From Herbaspirillum sp. alder98 (GTDB lineage Bacteria; Pseudomonadota; Gammaproteobacteria; Burkholderiales; Burkholderiaceae_D), in the NCBI RefSeq assembly GCF_020179755.1, contig NZ_JAIUCY010000007.1:1-64000 (forward strand): 64,000 nucleotides of DNA. Reading direction: 5' to 3'. The notes beneath the pieces are model-generated. The model did no database searches. It saw only the letters and a program-made list of their open reading frames with translations, and was not told the origin of the DNA. Numbering within the stretch: position 1 is the first letter of the stretch; each line of letters begins with the position of its first letter. Below, one piece after another: positions 44,900-61,700 of the stretch. The position numbers and the translations under genes were made by a program.

Positions 44900-45727
44900 T
44901 TATTCTCCCGCTTTCTCAGCCGACACACCGGCATCGGCAGCTTGAGGACGACCACCGCCGCGCTTGGCGCCGGCGCCCGGAGCACCTGGCGCGCCAGTCT
45001 TCGAACGAGGACGTGCACCTGGCTTACCGTCGTCACGACGTGGGCCGCGACGCTTCTTGTCGTCTTCAGGCTCGCCAACCAGAACCGGCGATTCGCCGTT
45101 TGCCAGGCGGTCGCCCTTGTAGACCCACACCTTGATACCGATGATGCCGTAGGTGGTTTCAGCTTCCGAAGTACCGTAATCGATATCGGCGCGCAGGGTG
45201 TGCAGAGGCACACGACCTTCACGGTACCATTCGGTACGTGCGATTTCGATACCGTTCAGACGGCCCGACGACATGATCTTGATGCCTTGCGCGCCAAGGC
45301 GCATTGCATTTTGCATCGCGCGCTTCATGGCGCGACGGAACATGATGCGCTTCTCGAGCTGTTGAGCGATCGAATCGGCGATCAGCTGAGCATCGGCTTC
45401 CGGCTTGCGGATTTCTTCGATGTTGACGTGCACGGGCACGCCCATCAGCTTGGCCAGCGACGACTTCAGAACTTCGATGTCTTCGCCCTTCTTGCCGATC
45501 ACAACACCTGGACGGGAGCTGTAAATGGTGATGCGTGCATTCTTGGCTGGACGCTCGATAACGACGCGACCCACCGAAGCGTTCTTCAGCTTCTTCTTCA
45601 GGAAAGCACGGACCTTCAAGTCTTCGTTGAGCATTTCGGCAAATGTTGCATTGCCTGCATACCAACGCGAGCCCCAGTTACGTGTAACCGCCAGACGGAA
45701 ACCGGTTGGATGAATCTTCTGTCCCAT
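44900..45727 (-). CDS. rpsC: 30S ribosomal protein S3 with long C-terminal tail
   Basis: The 275-residue protein has the KH domain ([20 protein letters not shown]) and the C-terminal S3 domain ([20 protein letters not shown]). It is about 40 residues longer than E. coli S3 because of a low-complexity Arg/Gly/Pro/Ala tail beginning [20 protein letters not shown]. Such tails are seen in other betaproteobacteria and probably stay disordered. It helps form the mRNA entry channel. Confidence 0.98.
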   Translation of the reverse strand: MGQKIHPTGFRLAVTRNWGSRWYAGNATFAEMLNEDLKVRAFLKKKLKNASVGRVVIERPAKNARITIYSSRPGVVIGKKGEDIEVLKSSLAKLMGVPVHVNIEEIRKPEADAQLIADSIAQQLEKRIMFRRAMKRAMQNAMRLGAQGIKIMSSGRLNGIEIARTEWYREGRVPLHTLRADIDYGTSEAETTYGIIGIKVWVYKGDRLANGESPVLVGEPEDDKKRRGPRRDDGKPGARPRSKTGAPGAPGAGAKRGGGRPQAADAGVSAEKAGE

Positions 45728-45736
45728 CGTGACTCC

Positions 45737-46066
45737 TTAGTTTCCGACGGTCACATAAATGTGACACGACTGCTTGGAAATACGATCACCACGGCCCTTT
45801 GCGCGCGCTGTGAAGCGCTTCAGGACCGCACCCTTTTCCACATAAATGGTCTTGATCTTCAGTTCGTCGATGTCAACACCATCATTGTGTTCTGCGTTCG
45901 CGATTGCGGACTCCAGAACCTTCTTGATGATGGTCGCGCCCTTTTTGGGGCTGAAGGCCAAGATATTCAGTGCTTGATCAACTTTTTTACCGCGGATCAG
46001 GTCTGCAACCAGACGGCCCTTCTGAGCCGACAGGTGCACACCGCGCAGGATAGCTTTAGTTTCCAT
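45737..46066 (-). CDS. rplV: 50S ribosomal protein L22
   Basis: The 109-residue protein [20 protein letters not shown] continues to [20 protein letters not shown], diagnostic of L22, which lines the exit tunnel. Two adjacent ATGs exist; the second (46064-46066) gives better spacing to AAGG and matches the E. coli METI start. Confidence 0.97.
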   Translation of the reverse strand: METKAILRGVHLSAQKGRLVADLIRGKKVDQALNILAFSPKKGATIIKKVLESAIANAEHNDGVDIDELKIKTIYVEKGAVLKRFTARAKGRGDRISKQSCHIYVTVGN

Positions 46067-46075
46067 CATAGGACC

Positions 46076-46351
46076 TTATTTCTTAGCCTTCTTGTCGGCG
46101 GCGTGACCCTTGAACGTACGGGTCAGCGCGAATTCGCCGAGCTTGTGACCAACCATGTTTTCCGACACATAGACCGGCACGTGTTGCTTGCCGTTATGCA
46201 CCGCGATTGTCAGACCGATGAAGTCTGGCATGATCGTCGAACGACGCGACCAGGTCTTGATCGGCTTCTTGTCCTTGATCGCCTGGGCGGTTTCAACCTT
46301 CTTCACCAGATGCGCGTCGCAGAACGGACCTTTTTTCAATGAACGTGTCAT
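46076..46351 (-). CDS. rpsS: 30S ribosomal protein S19
   Basis: The 91-residue protein begins [20 protein letters not shown] and contains [20 protein letters not shown] and [16 protein letters not shown], the S19 hallmark. It sits in the 30S head with S13. Confidence 0.98.
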   Translation of the reverse strand: MTRSLKKGPFCDAHLVKKVETAQAIKDKKPIKTWSRRSTIMPDFIGLTIAVHNGKQHVPVYVSENMVGHKLGEFALTRTFKGHAADKKAKK

Positions 46352-46361
46352 GTTTTATCCC

Positions 46362-47189
46362 TTATTTCTTGCCGCGACGCGAGACAATCATCGAAGTCGT
46401 ACGCTTGTTGCTACGAGTCTTCTTGCCCTTGGTCTGCTGACCCCACGGCGAAACCGGATGACGGCCAGCCGCAGTCTTACCTTCACCACCACCGTGCGGG
46501 TGATCAACCGGGTTCATGACGACGCCACGAACGGTCGGGCGGATACCGCGCCAACGTGTAGCACCGGCCTTACCGATCTTGCGCAGGTTGTGTTCGCCGT
46601 TACCGACTTCACCGATAGTGGCGCGGCACTCGATGTGCACACGACGCACTTCACCCGAACGCAGACGGACCTGGGCGTAAGTACCTTCACGCGCCATCAG
46701 GACCACACCAGCGCCGGCGGTACGAGCGATTTGGGCGCCCTTGCCTGGCAACATTTCCACGCAGTGGATAGTGGTACCGACTGGGATGTTGCGGATCGGC
46801 AGGGTGTTACCCGACTTGATCGGCGCTTCCGAGCCGCTGACCAGCTGGTCACCGACGGTCAGACCCTTGGGCGCAATGATGTACTTGCGCTCGCCGTCCG
46901 CGTAGCACAGCAAAGCGATGTGCGCGGTACGGTTCGGGTCATATTCGATACGCTCGACCTTGGCCGGAATACCATCCTTGTTGCGACGGAAATCGACAAC
47001 ACGGTAGTGCTGCTTGTGACCACCGCCGATGTGACGGGTGGTGATGTGACCGTTGTTGTTACGACCAGCAGTCTTCGACTTCTTTTCGATCAACGACGCC
47101 AGCGGACGGCCCTTGTACAGGTCGGGATTAACGACCTTGACCATACCGCGCCGGCCGGGCGAGGTCGGTTTAACTTTTACGAGTGCCAT
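46362..47189 (-). CDS. rplB: 50S ribosomal protein L2
   Basis: The 275-residue protein begins [20 protein letters not shown] and has the conserved C-terminal [20 protein letters not shown] with the His needed for full peptidyl transferase assembly. Its start overlaps the rplW stop by one base (TAATG). Confidence 0.98.
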   Translation of the reverse strand: MALVKVKPTSPGRRGMVKVVNPDLYKGRPLASLIEKKSKTAGRNNNGHITTRHIGGGHKQHYRVVDFRRNKDGIPAKVERIEYDPNRTAHIALLCYADGERKYIIAPKGLTVGDQLVSGSEAPIKSGNTLPIRNIPVGTTIHCVEMLPGKGAQIARTAGAGVVLMAREGTYAQVRLRSGEVRRVHIECRATIGEVGNGEHNLRKIGKAGATRWRGIRPTVRGVVMNPVDHPHGGGEGKTAAGRHPVSPWGQQTKGKKTRSNKRTTSMIVSRRGKK

Positions 47190-47506
47190 TATTTAGCCTC
47201 CTCGGTGAAGTTGATCTCTTGACCCGGCTTCAGGCTGACGAACGCGCGACGGGTGTGGTTGCGGCGACCGGCAGTACGACCCGAGCGCTTTTGCTTGCCC
47301 TGGCGGTTTGCTACCTGGACCGACTCAACTTCCACCTTGAACAGCAGTTCGACGGCAGCCTTGACTTCCAGCTTGGTAGCATCCTTGGTCACCAAAAAAA
47401 CGACTTGCTCGTTCTTCTCGGCGACGAAGGTTGCCTTTTCAGAGATGACCGGCGCCAGCAGCACCTTCATCAGGCGCTCTTCGCTAAATTTCACGATTGC
47501 GTTCAT
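47189..47506 (-). CDS. rplW: 50S ribosomal protein L23
   Basis: The 105-residue protein contains [20 protein letters not shown] and [20 protein letters not shown], standard L23, the docking site for trigger factor and SRP. Its ATG overlaps the rplD stop (ATGA). A few extra N-terminal residues (MNAIVKFS) precede the E. coli start. Confidence 0.98.
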   Translation of the reverse strand: MNAIVKFSEERLMKVLLAPVISEKATFVAEKNEQVVFLVTKDATKLEVKAAVELLFKVEVESVQVANRQGKQKRSGRTAGRRNHTRRAFVSLKPGQEINFTEEAK

Positions 47507-48123
47507 GCCAGCAACTCCTCAATCTTGGCCAGCGCGGCCTTGGTCACCAGGATGCTCTTGTAGAACACCAGCGACACAGGATCGGCTTGATGTGGCTCAA
47601 CCACCAGCACGCCCGGCAGATTGCGGGAGGCCAGCAGCAGGTTTTCGTCCAGGCTGTCAGTGATCACCAACACCGAGTCCAGACCCATGCTCTTGAGCTT
47701 CTGGGACAGCAACTTGGTCTTTGGCGCTTCAACAGCGAAGTTCTCGACCACCGACAGGCGGCCTTCACGTGCCAACTGAGACAGGATCGAGCAGACACCT
47801 GCGCGATACATCTTCTTGTTGACCTTGTGGGAGAAGTTCTCGTCTGGCGAGTTCGGGAAAATACGACCACCACCGCGCCACAGAGGCGACGAGGACATAC
47901 CGGCACGTGCGCGGCCAGTACCCTTTTGACGCCAAGGCTTCTTGGTTGTGTGATGGACTTCTTCACGGTCTTTTTGCTTGCGGTTGCCGCTGCGAGCATT
48001 GGCTTGGTAAGCAACCACGACCTGGTGAATCAGGGCTTCGTTGTAATCACGACCGAAAATAGTATCCGGTGCGGCGACGTTCGAAGCAGCTTGACCTTGG
48101 TCATTCAGGAGCTTCAGATCCAT
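47503..48123 (-). CDS. rplD: 50S ribosomal protein L4
   Basis: The 206-residue protein begins [20 protein letters not shown] and has the tunnel loop [20 protein letters not shown]. In gammaproteobacteria L4 represses its own operon through a leader before rpsJ. Here the corresponding structured leader lies before rplC instead (48786-48925), so any such control would start after rpsJ (inference). Confidence 0.98.
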   Translation of the reverse strand: MDLKLLNDQGQAASNVAAPDTIFGRDYNEALIHQVVVAYQANARSGNRKQKDREEVHHTTKKPWRQKGTGRARAGMSSSPLWRGGGRIFPNSPDENFSHKVNKKMYRAGVCSILSQLAREGRLSVVENFAVEAPKTKLLSQKLKSMGLDSVLVITDSLDENLLLASRNLPGVLVVEPHQADPVSLVFYKSILVTKAALAKIEELLA

Positions 48124-48125
48124 TA

Positions 48126-48785
48126 TTAGGCTCCCTTCTTCGCTTTGACTTTGACTGCCGGAGAAACGATCACTTGACCGTTCTTGGCACCAGGAACAGC
48201 ACCCTTGACCAGCAGCAACTGGCGCTCAGCGTCAACGCGAGCGATTTCCAGGTTTTGCACGGTAGTGGTGACGTCACCCATGTGACCAGTCATGCGCTTG
48301 CCCGGAAACACGCGGCCCGGATCCTGCGCCATACCGATGGAGCCAGGAACGTTGTGCGAGCGGGAGTTACCGTGAGTCGCGCGACCCGATGCGAAGTTGT
48401 AACGCTTGATGGTACCGGCGTAGCCCTTACCGATCGAGACGCCTTGGACGTCCACTTTCTGACCAGCTTCGAACAGACCGACGATGCCAACCACTTCGCC
48501 TGCCTTCAATTCGGCAGCCTTGGCGGCGTCAACACGGAATTCTTTCAGAACGGTACCGGCTTCAACGCCAGCTTTGGCGTAGTGACCAGCAGCGGCTTTG
48601 GTCACGCGGGAAGCGCGACGTTGACCGAAGGTCACCTGAACAGCGGAATAACCATCCACTTCAGGCGTTTTGATTTGTGTCACGCGGTTGTTGGACACGT
48701 CCAGCACGGTCACAGGGATCGAATCCCCATCTTCCGTGAAGATGCGCATCATACCAACCTTGCGACCAACAAGGCCCAGGCTCAT
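48126..48785 (-). CDS. rplC: 50S ribosomal protein L3
   Basis: The 219-residue protein begins [20 protein letters not shown] and contains [20 protein letters not shown], the L3 loop that contacts 23S rRNA near the A-site. The ATG at 48783-48785 follows GGAGAAAACA; in-frame ATGs further upstream fall inside the leader. It is the first gene after an intrinsic terminator and a new promoter. Confidence 0.98.
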   Translation of the reverse strand: MSLGLVGRKVGMMRIFTEDGDSIPVTVLDVSNNRVTQIKTPEVDGYSAVQVTFGQRRASRVTKAAAGHYAKAGVEAGTVLKEFRVDAAKAAELKAGEVVGIVGLFEAGQKVDVQGVSIGKGYAGTIKRYNFASGRATHGNSRSHNVPGSIGMAQDPGRVFPGKRMTGHMGDVTTTVQNLEIARVDAERQLLLVKGAVPGAKNGQVIVSPAVKVKAKKGA

Positions 48786-48882
48786 TGTTTTCTCCATTCC
48801 CGCCTGCGATTGGGCGGGGCTGATGTTCGTACTACCAATAATTGTGGACCTTGCAGGCGCAAAATCCACATCGAAGCCGAGC
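48786..48882 (-). promoter_or_regulatory. Structured rplC leader
   Basis: The transcript from the promoter at 48883-48911 would carry about 90 untranslated bases. They contain two stems: TGTGGA/TCCACA (48843-48870) and CCCGCC/GGCGGG (48799-48818). The second ends only a few bases before the Shine-Dalgarno GGAGA, where it could gate translation. Confidence 0.55.
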
Positions 48883-48911
48883 ATTATAGCCCGAAAAAAA
48901 ACAGCGCACAA
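48883..48911 (-). promoter_or_regulatory. Probable rplC promoter overlapping the rpsJ terminator
   Basis: On the minus strand a perfect TATAAT (48883-48888) is preceded at 17 bases by TTGTGC (48906-48911). That -35 box lies inside the 3' arm of the rpsJ terminator stem. Confidence 0.65.
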
Positions 48912-48925
48912 CCGGGGTTGTGCGC
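48894..48925 (-). terminator. Strong intrinsic terminator between rpsJ and rplC
   Basis: On the minus strand GCGCACAACC pairs with GGTTGTGCGC (48904-48925) around two bases and is followed by TG and eight T. It lies 32 bases past the rpsJ stop and splits the usual S10 operon. Confidence 0.88.
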
Positions 48926-48957
48926 CTTTCCAACAGTTTACTGCGGGTTGTCAGAGC

Positions 48958-49275
48958 TTATTGCAGCTTGATCTCGACGTCCACGCCAGCAGGCAGATCC
49001 AGCTTCATCAATGCGTCAACCGTCTTGTCGGTCGGATCGACGATATCCATCAGGCGCTGATGGGTACGGATTTCGAACTGGTCGCGCGAAGTCTTGTTGA
49101 CGTGCGGGGAACGCAGCACGTCAAAACGCTGGATACGGGTCGGCAGTGGAACCGGGCCCTTGACGACGGCGCCGGTACGCTTGGCGGTGTCGACGATTTC
49201 CAGTGCGGACTGGTCGATCAGACGATAGTCGAATGCTTTCAGACGGATACGGATTTTTTGACTAGGAGCCGACAT
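48958..49275 (-). CDS. rpsJ: 30S ribosomal protein S10 / NusE
   Basis: The 105-residue protein contains [20 protein letters not shown] and the loop [20 protein letters not shown], standard S10, which also acts as NusE in antitermination. In this genome it is the last gene of the str unit, because a strong terminator follows and rplC has its own promoter. Confidence 0.98.
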   Translation of the reverse strand: MSAPSQKIRIRLKAFDYRLIDQSALEIVDTAKRTGAVVKGPVPLPTRIQRFDVLRSPHVNKTSRDQFEIRTHQRLMDIVDPTDKTVDALMKLDLPAGVDVEIKLQ

Positions 49276-49296
49276 GATTTTCCTTAAAAGAACGAA

Positions 49297-49318
49297 CCGG
49301 GGATGGGATCATCCCCGG
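49297..49318 (-). other. Hairpin in the tuf-rpsJ gap
   Basis: CCGGGGAT (49297-49304) pairs with ATCCCCGG (49311-49318) around six bases. On the minus strand TTCGTTCTTTT follows, a weak U-tract, so it may be a partial attenuator between tuf and rpsJ. Confidence 0.45.
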
Positions 49319-49356
49319 CGATGGTAAAAAACGAACCTGAATCTACTACTTGAAAC

Positions 49357-50547
49357 TTAGGCGATGATCTTGGCAACCACACCAGCGCCGACGGTACGAC
49401 CGCCTTCACGGATAGCGAAACGCAGACCTTCTTCCATCGCGATCGGGTTGATCAGCTTCACGGTGATCGACACGTTGTCGCCTGGCATGACCATTTCCTT
49501 GCCTTCTGGCAGTTCGATCGCGCCGGTCACGTCAGTCGTACGGAAGTAGAACTGAGGACGATAGTTGTTGAAGAACGGGGTGTGACGACCGCCTTCGTCC
49601 TTCGACAGAACGTAGATCTCGCCTGTGAAGTGCGCGTGCGGCTTGATCGAACCTGGCTTGGCCAGAACCTGGCCACGTTCCACGTCTTCACGCTTGGTGC
49701 CGCGCAGCAGCACGCCAACGTTGTCGCCTGCCTGACCTTGGTCCAGCAGCTTGCGGAACATTTCAACGCCGGTACATGTGGTCACTTGCGTGTCACGGAT
49801 ACCAACGATTTCCAGGGCTTCGCCAACCTTGACGATACCGCGCTCAACACGACCGGTCACCACAGTGCCGCGACCCGAGATCGAGAACACGTCTTCAACC
49901 GGCAGCAGGAACGAACCATCAACAGCGCGCTCTGGCGTCGGGATGTAGCTGTCCAGCGCTTCGGCCAGGGCCAGGATCGCGCCTTCGCCCAGGGGGCCTG
50001 TGTCACCTTCCAGCGCCAGCTTGGCCGAACCCTTGATGATCGGCAGGTCGTCGCCTGGGAATTCGTACTTCGACAACAACTCGCGAACTTCCATTTCAAC
50101 CAGTTCCAGCAGCTCTTCGTCGTCCACCATGTCTGCCTTGTTCAGGAAAACGATGATGTACGGAACGCCAACCTGACGCGACAGCAGGATGTGCTCGCGG
50201 GTCTGTGGCATCGGGCCGTCAGCGGCCGAGCAAACCAGGATCGCGCCGTCCATCTGCGCAGCACCGGTGATCATGTTCTTCACATAGTCAGCGTGGCCTG
50301 GGCAGTCAACGTGCGCGTAGTGACGGTTTGCAGTTTCGTATTCAACGTGCGCGGTGTTGATCGTGATGCCGCGTGCCTTTTCTTCTGGCGCTGCATCGAT
50401 CTGATCGTATGCCTTCGCTTCGCCGCCGAACTTCTTCGACAGAACGGTCGCAATCGCTGCGGTCAGTGTGGTCTTGCCGTGGTCAACGTGACCAATCGTG
50501 CCAACGTTGACGTGCGGCTTGGTCCGCTCAAACTTGCCTTTTGCCAT
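49357..50547 (-). CDS. tuf: Elongation factor Tu
   Basis: The 396-residue GTPase begins [20 protein letters not shown] and shows G1 [10 protein letters not shown]3 [12 protein letters not shown] and G4 [10 protein letters not shown]. It delivers aminoacyl-tRNA to the ribosome. Many betaproteobacteria have a second tuf near secE; only this copy is in the window. It follows fusA in the str order. Confidence 0.99.
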   Translation of the reverse strand: MAKGKFERTKPHVNVGTIGHVDHGKTTLTAAIATVLSKKFGGEAKAYDQIDAAPEEKARGITINTAHVEYETANRHYAHVDCPGHADYVKNMITGAAQMDGAILVCSAADGPMPQTREHILLSRQVGVPYIIVFLNKADMVDDEELLELVEMEVRELLSKYEFPGDDLPIIKGSAKLALEGDTGPLGEGAILALAEALDSYIPTPERAVDGSFLLPVEDVFSISGRGTVVTGRVERGIVKVGEALEIVGIRDTQVTTCTGVEMFRKLLDQGQAGDNVGVLLRGTKREDVERGQVLAKPGSIKPHAHFTGEIYVLSKDEGGRHTPFFNNYRPQFYFRTTDVTGAIELPEGKEMVMPGDNVSITVKLINPIAMEEGLRFAIREGGRTVGAGVVAKIIA

Positions 50548-50638
50548 TTTAAAATTCCTTCAAGAGAACGTTACGTTCAATGTTTCGATAATCGGTGCCG
50601 GCCCATCCCACGCGGGACAGGCCGAATTTGATTGCAGC

Positions 50639-52744
<2,106 letters not shown>

Positions 52745-52774
52745 GATTTATTCCTAAGTCTTTAATGCACGAAA

Positions 52775-52806
52775 CCGAGCGCTACTTTATTCAAATAAAC
52801 GCTCGG
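52775..52806 (-). other. Hairpin in the rpsG-fusA gap
   Basis: CCGAGCG (52775-52781) pairs with CGCTCGG (52800-52806), and inside it TTTATT pairs with AATAAA, giving a long stem. No U-tract follows on the minus strand. A second palindrome AGTTGATCAACT lies near 52838-52849. Either may adjust the fusA to rpsG message ratio. Confidence 0.45.
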
Positions 52807-52883
52807 CTCGAACCAATTTCAGATGGTGACGAAGCCAGTTGATCAACTCAAAAAGCTTCGCCCAGTCTAGTAAAAAGTGATGC

Positions 52884-53354
52884 TTAGAAGCGGAAGTGCG
52901 AGAACGCCTTGTTCGCTTCGGCCATACGGTGCACTTCGTCACGCTTCTTCATCGCACCGCCACGGCCTTCGGCGGCTTCCAGCAGCTCGCCACCCAGACG
53001 CTGGGGCATCGACTTTTCGCTGCGCTTGTTGGCAGCTTCACGCAGCCAGCGCATCGACAGGGCCATACGGCGCACTGGACGCACTTCAACTGGCACCTGG
53101 TAGTTGGCGCCGCCAACACGACGCGACTTCACTTCAACCATCGGCTTGCAGTTGCTCAGGGCAGCGGCAAACACTTCCAGCGGGTCCTTGCCCGATTTTT
53201 GCTGGATGTGGTCGAAAGCACCGTAGATGATGTTTTCGGCAACCGACTTCTTGCCCGACAGCATCAGCACGTTGACGAACTTTGCAACATCAACATTACC
53301 GAATTTTGGATCTGGCAGGATATCCCGCTTGGGTACTTCACGACGACGTGGCAT
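52884..53354 (-). CDS. rpsG: 30S ribosomal protein S7
   Basis: The 156-residue protein begins [20 protein letters not shown] and contains [20 protein letters not shown] and [20 protein letters not shown], diagnostic of S7. In E. coli S7 represses the str operon by binding the rpsL-rpsG gap. The gap here is 145 bases and folds less clearly. Confidence 0.98.
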   Translation of the reverse strand: MPRRREVPKRDILPDPKFGNVDVAKFVNVLMLSGKKSVAENIIYGAFDHIQQKSGKDPLEVFAAALSNCKPMVEVKSRRVGGANYQVPVEVRPVRRMALSMRWLREAANKRSEKSMPQRLGGELLEAAEGRGGAMKKRDEVHRMAEANKAFSHFRF

Positions 53355-53499
53355 TTCAATTCCTTTCAATCTTCAGTTGAGTGGGCGAACCGCAGATCTA
53401 AACATCGCCTGCACTCGCGGAAAGCCATCATGGCTCCCACTTACTCAGCCCATCCGGGCCGACTCACCTTGCCTGGCTTGCGCCTGGTAAGGACAAAAA

Positions 53500-53883
53500 T
53501 TACTTCTTGGCTGCCTTGGCGCGCTTGGCACCGTACTTCGAGCGAGCTTGCTTACGATCCTTGACGCCCTGGGTATCCAGTGCACCGCGAACCATGTGAT
53601 AACGCACACCCGGCAAATCCTTTACACGGCCGCCGCGGATCAGCACGACACTGTGTTCTTGCAGGTTGTGGCCTTCACCGCCGATGTACGAAATGACTTC
53701 GAAACCGTTGGTCAGACGCACCTTGGCCACCTTACGCAGAGCCGAGTTAGGCTTCTTCGGGGTGGTGGTGTAAACACGGGTGCAAACGCCGCGTTTCTGC
53801 GGGCTGTTTTCCAGCGCCGGCGATTTGCTCTTCACGATCGCGGAGACGCGTGGTTTGCGAATCAGTTGATTGATGGTTGGCAT
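53500..53883 (-). CDS. rpsL: 30S ribosomal protein S12
   Basis: The 127-residue protein begins [20 protein letters not shown] and has the decoding-site segments [18 protein letters not shown] and [20 protein letters not shown], with the standard lysines at the streptomycin-contact positions. It is the first gene of the str unit rpsL-rpsG-fusA-tuf-rpsJ and has a consensus promoter at 54073-54101. Confidence 0.98.
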   Translation of the reverse strand: MPTINQLIRKPRVSAIVKSKSPALENSPQKRGVCTRVYTTTPKKPNSALRKVAKVRLTNGFEVISYIGGEGHNLQEHSVVLIRGGRVKDLPGVRYHMVRGALDTQGVKDRKQARSKYGAKRAKAAKK

Positions 53884-54072
53884 CGTTTTAATCCAACAAA
53901 GTACGACATTGAAAACAGGTTCCGGAAACGGTTGCCCGGAACCACGGAAAACTAGGTAGAACACGCGAAAATCGCGCTTCGATTTAAGACCGGAGGGGAG
54001 CAGCGTCGCAGTAGCGAGACGTCAGACCAAAGAACGCATAAGCCCGGGCGAGCCTAAATTCGAGAACTCGCG
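53884..54072 (-). promoter_or_regulatory. str operon leader with hairpin
   Basis: The transcript from 54073 would have about 180 untranslated bases. They include GGTTCCGG/CCGGAACC, a perfect 8-base stem (53918-53943) ending about 35 bases before the rpsL start, and a small CGCG stem near 53967-53980. A five-codon frame (ATG to TGA, around 54024-54041) lies near the 5' end but has no clear ribosome site. Confidence 0.5.
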
Positions 54073-54101
54073 AGTATATTCCTGATCGGCCAAAGGGTCA
54101 A
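54073..54101 (-). promoter_or_regulatory. Sigma-70 promoter of the str operon
   Basis: On the minus strand TTGACC (54096-54101) and TATACT (54073-54078) are separated by exactly 17 bases, five of six matches in each box. The sequence after the -10 is GC-rich (CGCGAG), the discriminator type that makes promoters sensitive to ppGpp and DksA. Confidence 0.85.
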
Positions 54102-54189
54102 CCGGGAGCATGATTTTGCCAGGCCGGATGGGCTTTTGAGGCTGATTTGCCACGCTAAATTCCTTCCCGACAACTGCTGGCTGGCAATG

Positions 54190-54226
54190 AAAAAAACGGC
54201 GCCAGGATTGCTCCCGGCACCGTTTT
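54190..54226 (-). terminator. Intrinsic terminator of rpoBC
   Basis: On the minus strand ACGGTGCC-GGGA-GCAA-TCCT-GGCGCCGT forms a 12-base stem with a GCAA tetraloop and is followed by a run of T (54190-54196). It lies about 60 bases past the rpoC stop and separates rpoC from the str promoter. Confidence 0.9.
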
Positions 54227-54286
54227 GTCAGGCTGACATCGTTTTCGCCCGAACCGACGGCGGCTGCCGTCCGTTCAGGGTGTGAC

Positions 54287-58534
<4,248 letters not shown>

Positions 58535-58757
58535 GTATCACTCCAGGTTGGCGTGAAAAAACTAAATCTTGGGTGGCCGGATCACTCTGCTTGACCCTGT
58601 TCGCACCGGCGGGAGAGCCAGCAGGGCTGCCTGCCCTGCGGTTCCGCACGATACCGGGACAGACTTCCCCGACCGTACTGCACTAACATTTCTAAATTTC
58701 CTGCCTCGTCGCACCAGACGACGAGCGGCGCGGCGGCTCATGCCGCCGCGCCTGACA
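58535..58757 (-). other. rpoB-rpoC intercistronic gap with three perfect hairpins
   Basis: Reading from rpoB to rpoC the gap holds GGCGCGGCGGC/GCCGCCGCGCC (58727-58752, 11-base stem, four-base loop), CTCGTCG/CGACGAG (58705-58725) and GCAGGGC/GCCCTGC (58621-58639). None has a U-tract. No gene is seen. E. coli has a much shorter gap here. Confidence 0.6.
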
Positions 58758-61700
58758 TCATTCGCGTTCCAGATCGATGTCGATACCCAGCGAACGGATT
58801 TCCTTGACCAGCACGTTGAAGGATTCCGGCATGCCGGCGTCGATCACGTGGTCGCCCTTGACCAGGTTCTCGTACACCTTGGTACGGCCGTTCACGTCGT
58901 CCGACTTGACGGTCAGCATTTCCTGCAGCACGTACGATGCGCCGTAGGCTTCCAGTGCCCAGACTTCCATTTCGCCGAAACGCTGGCCACCGAACTGCGC
59001 CTTGCCACCCAGCGGCTGCTGGGTCACCAGCGAGTACGGACCGGTCGAACGCGCGTGCATCTTGTCATCGACCAGGTGATGCAGCTTCAGGTAGTGCATG
59101 TAGCCGACCGTGACGGTGCGCTCGAAGGCTTCACCGGTACGACCGTCATACATCGTGACCTGGTTCTTGGACGGCGTCATGCCCAGTTGCTTGGCGATCG
59201 GATCCGGGTAGGCCAGGTCCAGCATGCGACGGGTTTCACTTTCGTGGGCGCCATCGAACACGGGAGTGGCGAACGGAACACCCTTCTTCAGGTTGTTCAC
59301 CAGTTCGACGATCTCGTCATCGCTGAACGTGTCGAGCTCTTCCTGCTTGCCCGATTCGTTGTAGATGGAGGTCAGGAACTTGCGCAGTTCGGCGACCTTG
59401 GCTTGCGCCTGCACCATCTCGCCCAGACGCAGGCCCAGACCCTTGGCAGCCCAGCCCAGGTGAACTTCCAGCACCTGGCCGACGTTCATCCGCGATGGCA
59501 CGCCCAGCGGGTTCAGCACGATGTCGGCTGGTGTACCGTCGGCCATGTGCGGCATGTCTTCGATCGGCAGGATGCGCGAAACCACACCCTTGTTACCGTG
59601 ACGACCGGCCATCTTGTCGCCAGGCTGCAGGCGACGCTTCACGGCCAGGTAGACCTTAACCATCTTCTGCACGCCAGGTGGCAGTTCATCGCCCTGGGTC
59701 AGCTTCTTGCGCTTCTCTTCGAAGGCCAGATCGAACTGGTGACGCTTCTCGGCGATCGATTCCTTGATCGCTTCGAGCGCGTTGGCCAGGTCGTCGTCGG
59801 CCGGACGGATGTCGAACCAGTGGTACTTGTCCAGATCGTCCAGGTACGCCTTGTCCAGCTTGGCACCCTTGACCAGCTTCTTCGGGCCGCCATTGGCGAC
59901 CTTGCCGATCAGCAGCTTTTCCAGACGCTGGAAGGCATCGCCTTCGACGATACGCAGCTGGTCGTTCAGGTCCAGGCGATAGCGCTTCAGTTCATCGTCG
60001 ATGATCTGCTGTGCGCGCTTGTCGCGCTGGATGCCTTCGCGGGTGAACACCTGCACGTCGATGACGGTACCGACCATGCCGGACGGCACGCGCAGCGAGG
60101 TGTCCTTCACGTCCGAAGCCTTTTCGCCGAAGATCGCGCGCAGCAGCTTCTCTTCTGGTGTCAGCTGGGTTTCGCCCTTCGGGGTCACCTTGCCGACCAG
60201 CGTATCGCCTGCTTCGACTTCAGCGCCGATGTAGGTGATGCCGGACTCATCCAGACGGGCCAGTTGGTTCTCGGCCAGGTTGGAGATGTCGCGGGTGATT
60301 TCTTCCGCGCCCAGCTTGGTGTCACGCGCCACGACCGACAGTTCTTCGATGTGGATCGAGGTGTAGCGATCATCTGCCACGACCTTTTCGGAGATCAGGA
60401 TCGAATCTTCGAAGTTGTAGCCATTCCACGGCATGAACGCCACCAGCATGTTCTGGCCCAGCGCCAATTCGCCCAGATCGGTGGAAGCGCCGTCAGCGAT
60501 GACGTCATACTTGGCCACGCGGTCGCCGACCTTGACGATCGGACGCTGGTTGATGTTGGTGTTCTGGTTCGAACGGGTGTACTTGATCAGGTTGTAGATG
60601 TCCACACCGACTTCGCCGGCTTGCGCCTCGTCGTCGTTGACGCGAATCACCACACGACCTGCATCGACGTAGTCGACCACGCCGCCACGCAGCGCTTGCA
60701 CGGTGGTACCCGAGTCAACTGCCACGGTACGCTCGATACCGGTGCCGACCAGCGGCTTTTCAGGGCGCAGGCAAGGCACGGCCTGGCGCTGCATGTTGGC
60801 GCCCATCAATGCGCGGTTCGCGTCATCGTGCTCGAGGAACGGAATCAACGACGCCGCCACCGACACCACCTGGCCTGGGGCCACGTCCATGTACTGCACA
60901 CGCTCCGGCGACACCAGGATGGTTTCACCCGCTTCACGCGCCGACACCAGTTCATCGGACAGCTTGCCCGAGGTAATGGTGGCGTTGGCCTGGGCGATCA
61001 CATAGCGACCTTCTTCGATGGCCGACAGGTAATCGATCTGGTTGGTGACCTGGCTGTTCTCGACCTTGCGGTACGGGGTTTCCAGGAAGCCGTATTCGTT
61101 CAGGCGGGCATACAGCGCCAGCGAGTTGATCAGGCCGATGTTCGGGCCTTCAGGCGTTTCGATCGGGCACACGCGACCATAGTGGGTCGGGTGCACGTCT
61201 CGCACTTCGAAGCCGGCGCGTTCGCGGGTCAGACCGCCAGGTCCCAGGGCGGAAACGCGACGCTTGTGCGTGATTTCCGACAGCGGGTTGGTCTGGTCCA
61301 TAAATTGCGACAACTGCGACGAACCGAAGAACTCGCGGATGGCAGCCGAGATCGGCTTGGAGTTGATCAGGTCGTGCGGCATCAGGTTGTCCGCCTCGGC
61401 CTGGCCCAGACGCTCCTTGACAGCGCGCTCGACGCGCACCAGGCCGGCACGGAACTGGTTCTCGGCCAGTTCGCCCACGCAACGCACGCGACGGTTACCC
61501 AGGTGATCGATGTCATCGACTTCGCCACGGCCGTTACGCAACTCGACCAGGATCTTGATCACGGCCAGGATGTCGTCGTTGGACAGCGTCATGGTGCCGG
61601 TCAACTCGTCGCGGCTGACGCGACGGTTGAACTTCATGCGGCCCACGGCCGACAGGTCGTAACGATCTTCGCTGTAGAACAGGCCGTTGAACAGCGCTTC

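Noticed and set aside
54024..54041. A five-codon frame (ATG to TGA) near the start of the str leader, as a possible leader peptide
   Set aside because: It lacks a clear ribosome site, and so short a frame is expected by chance. It is mentioned only within the leader annotation.
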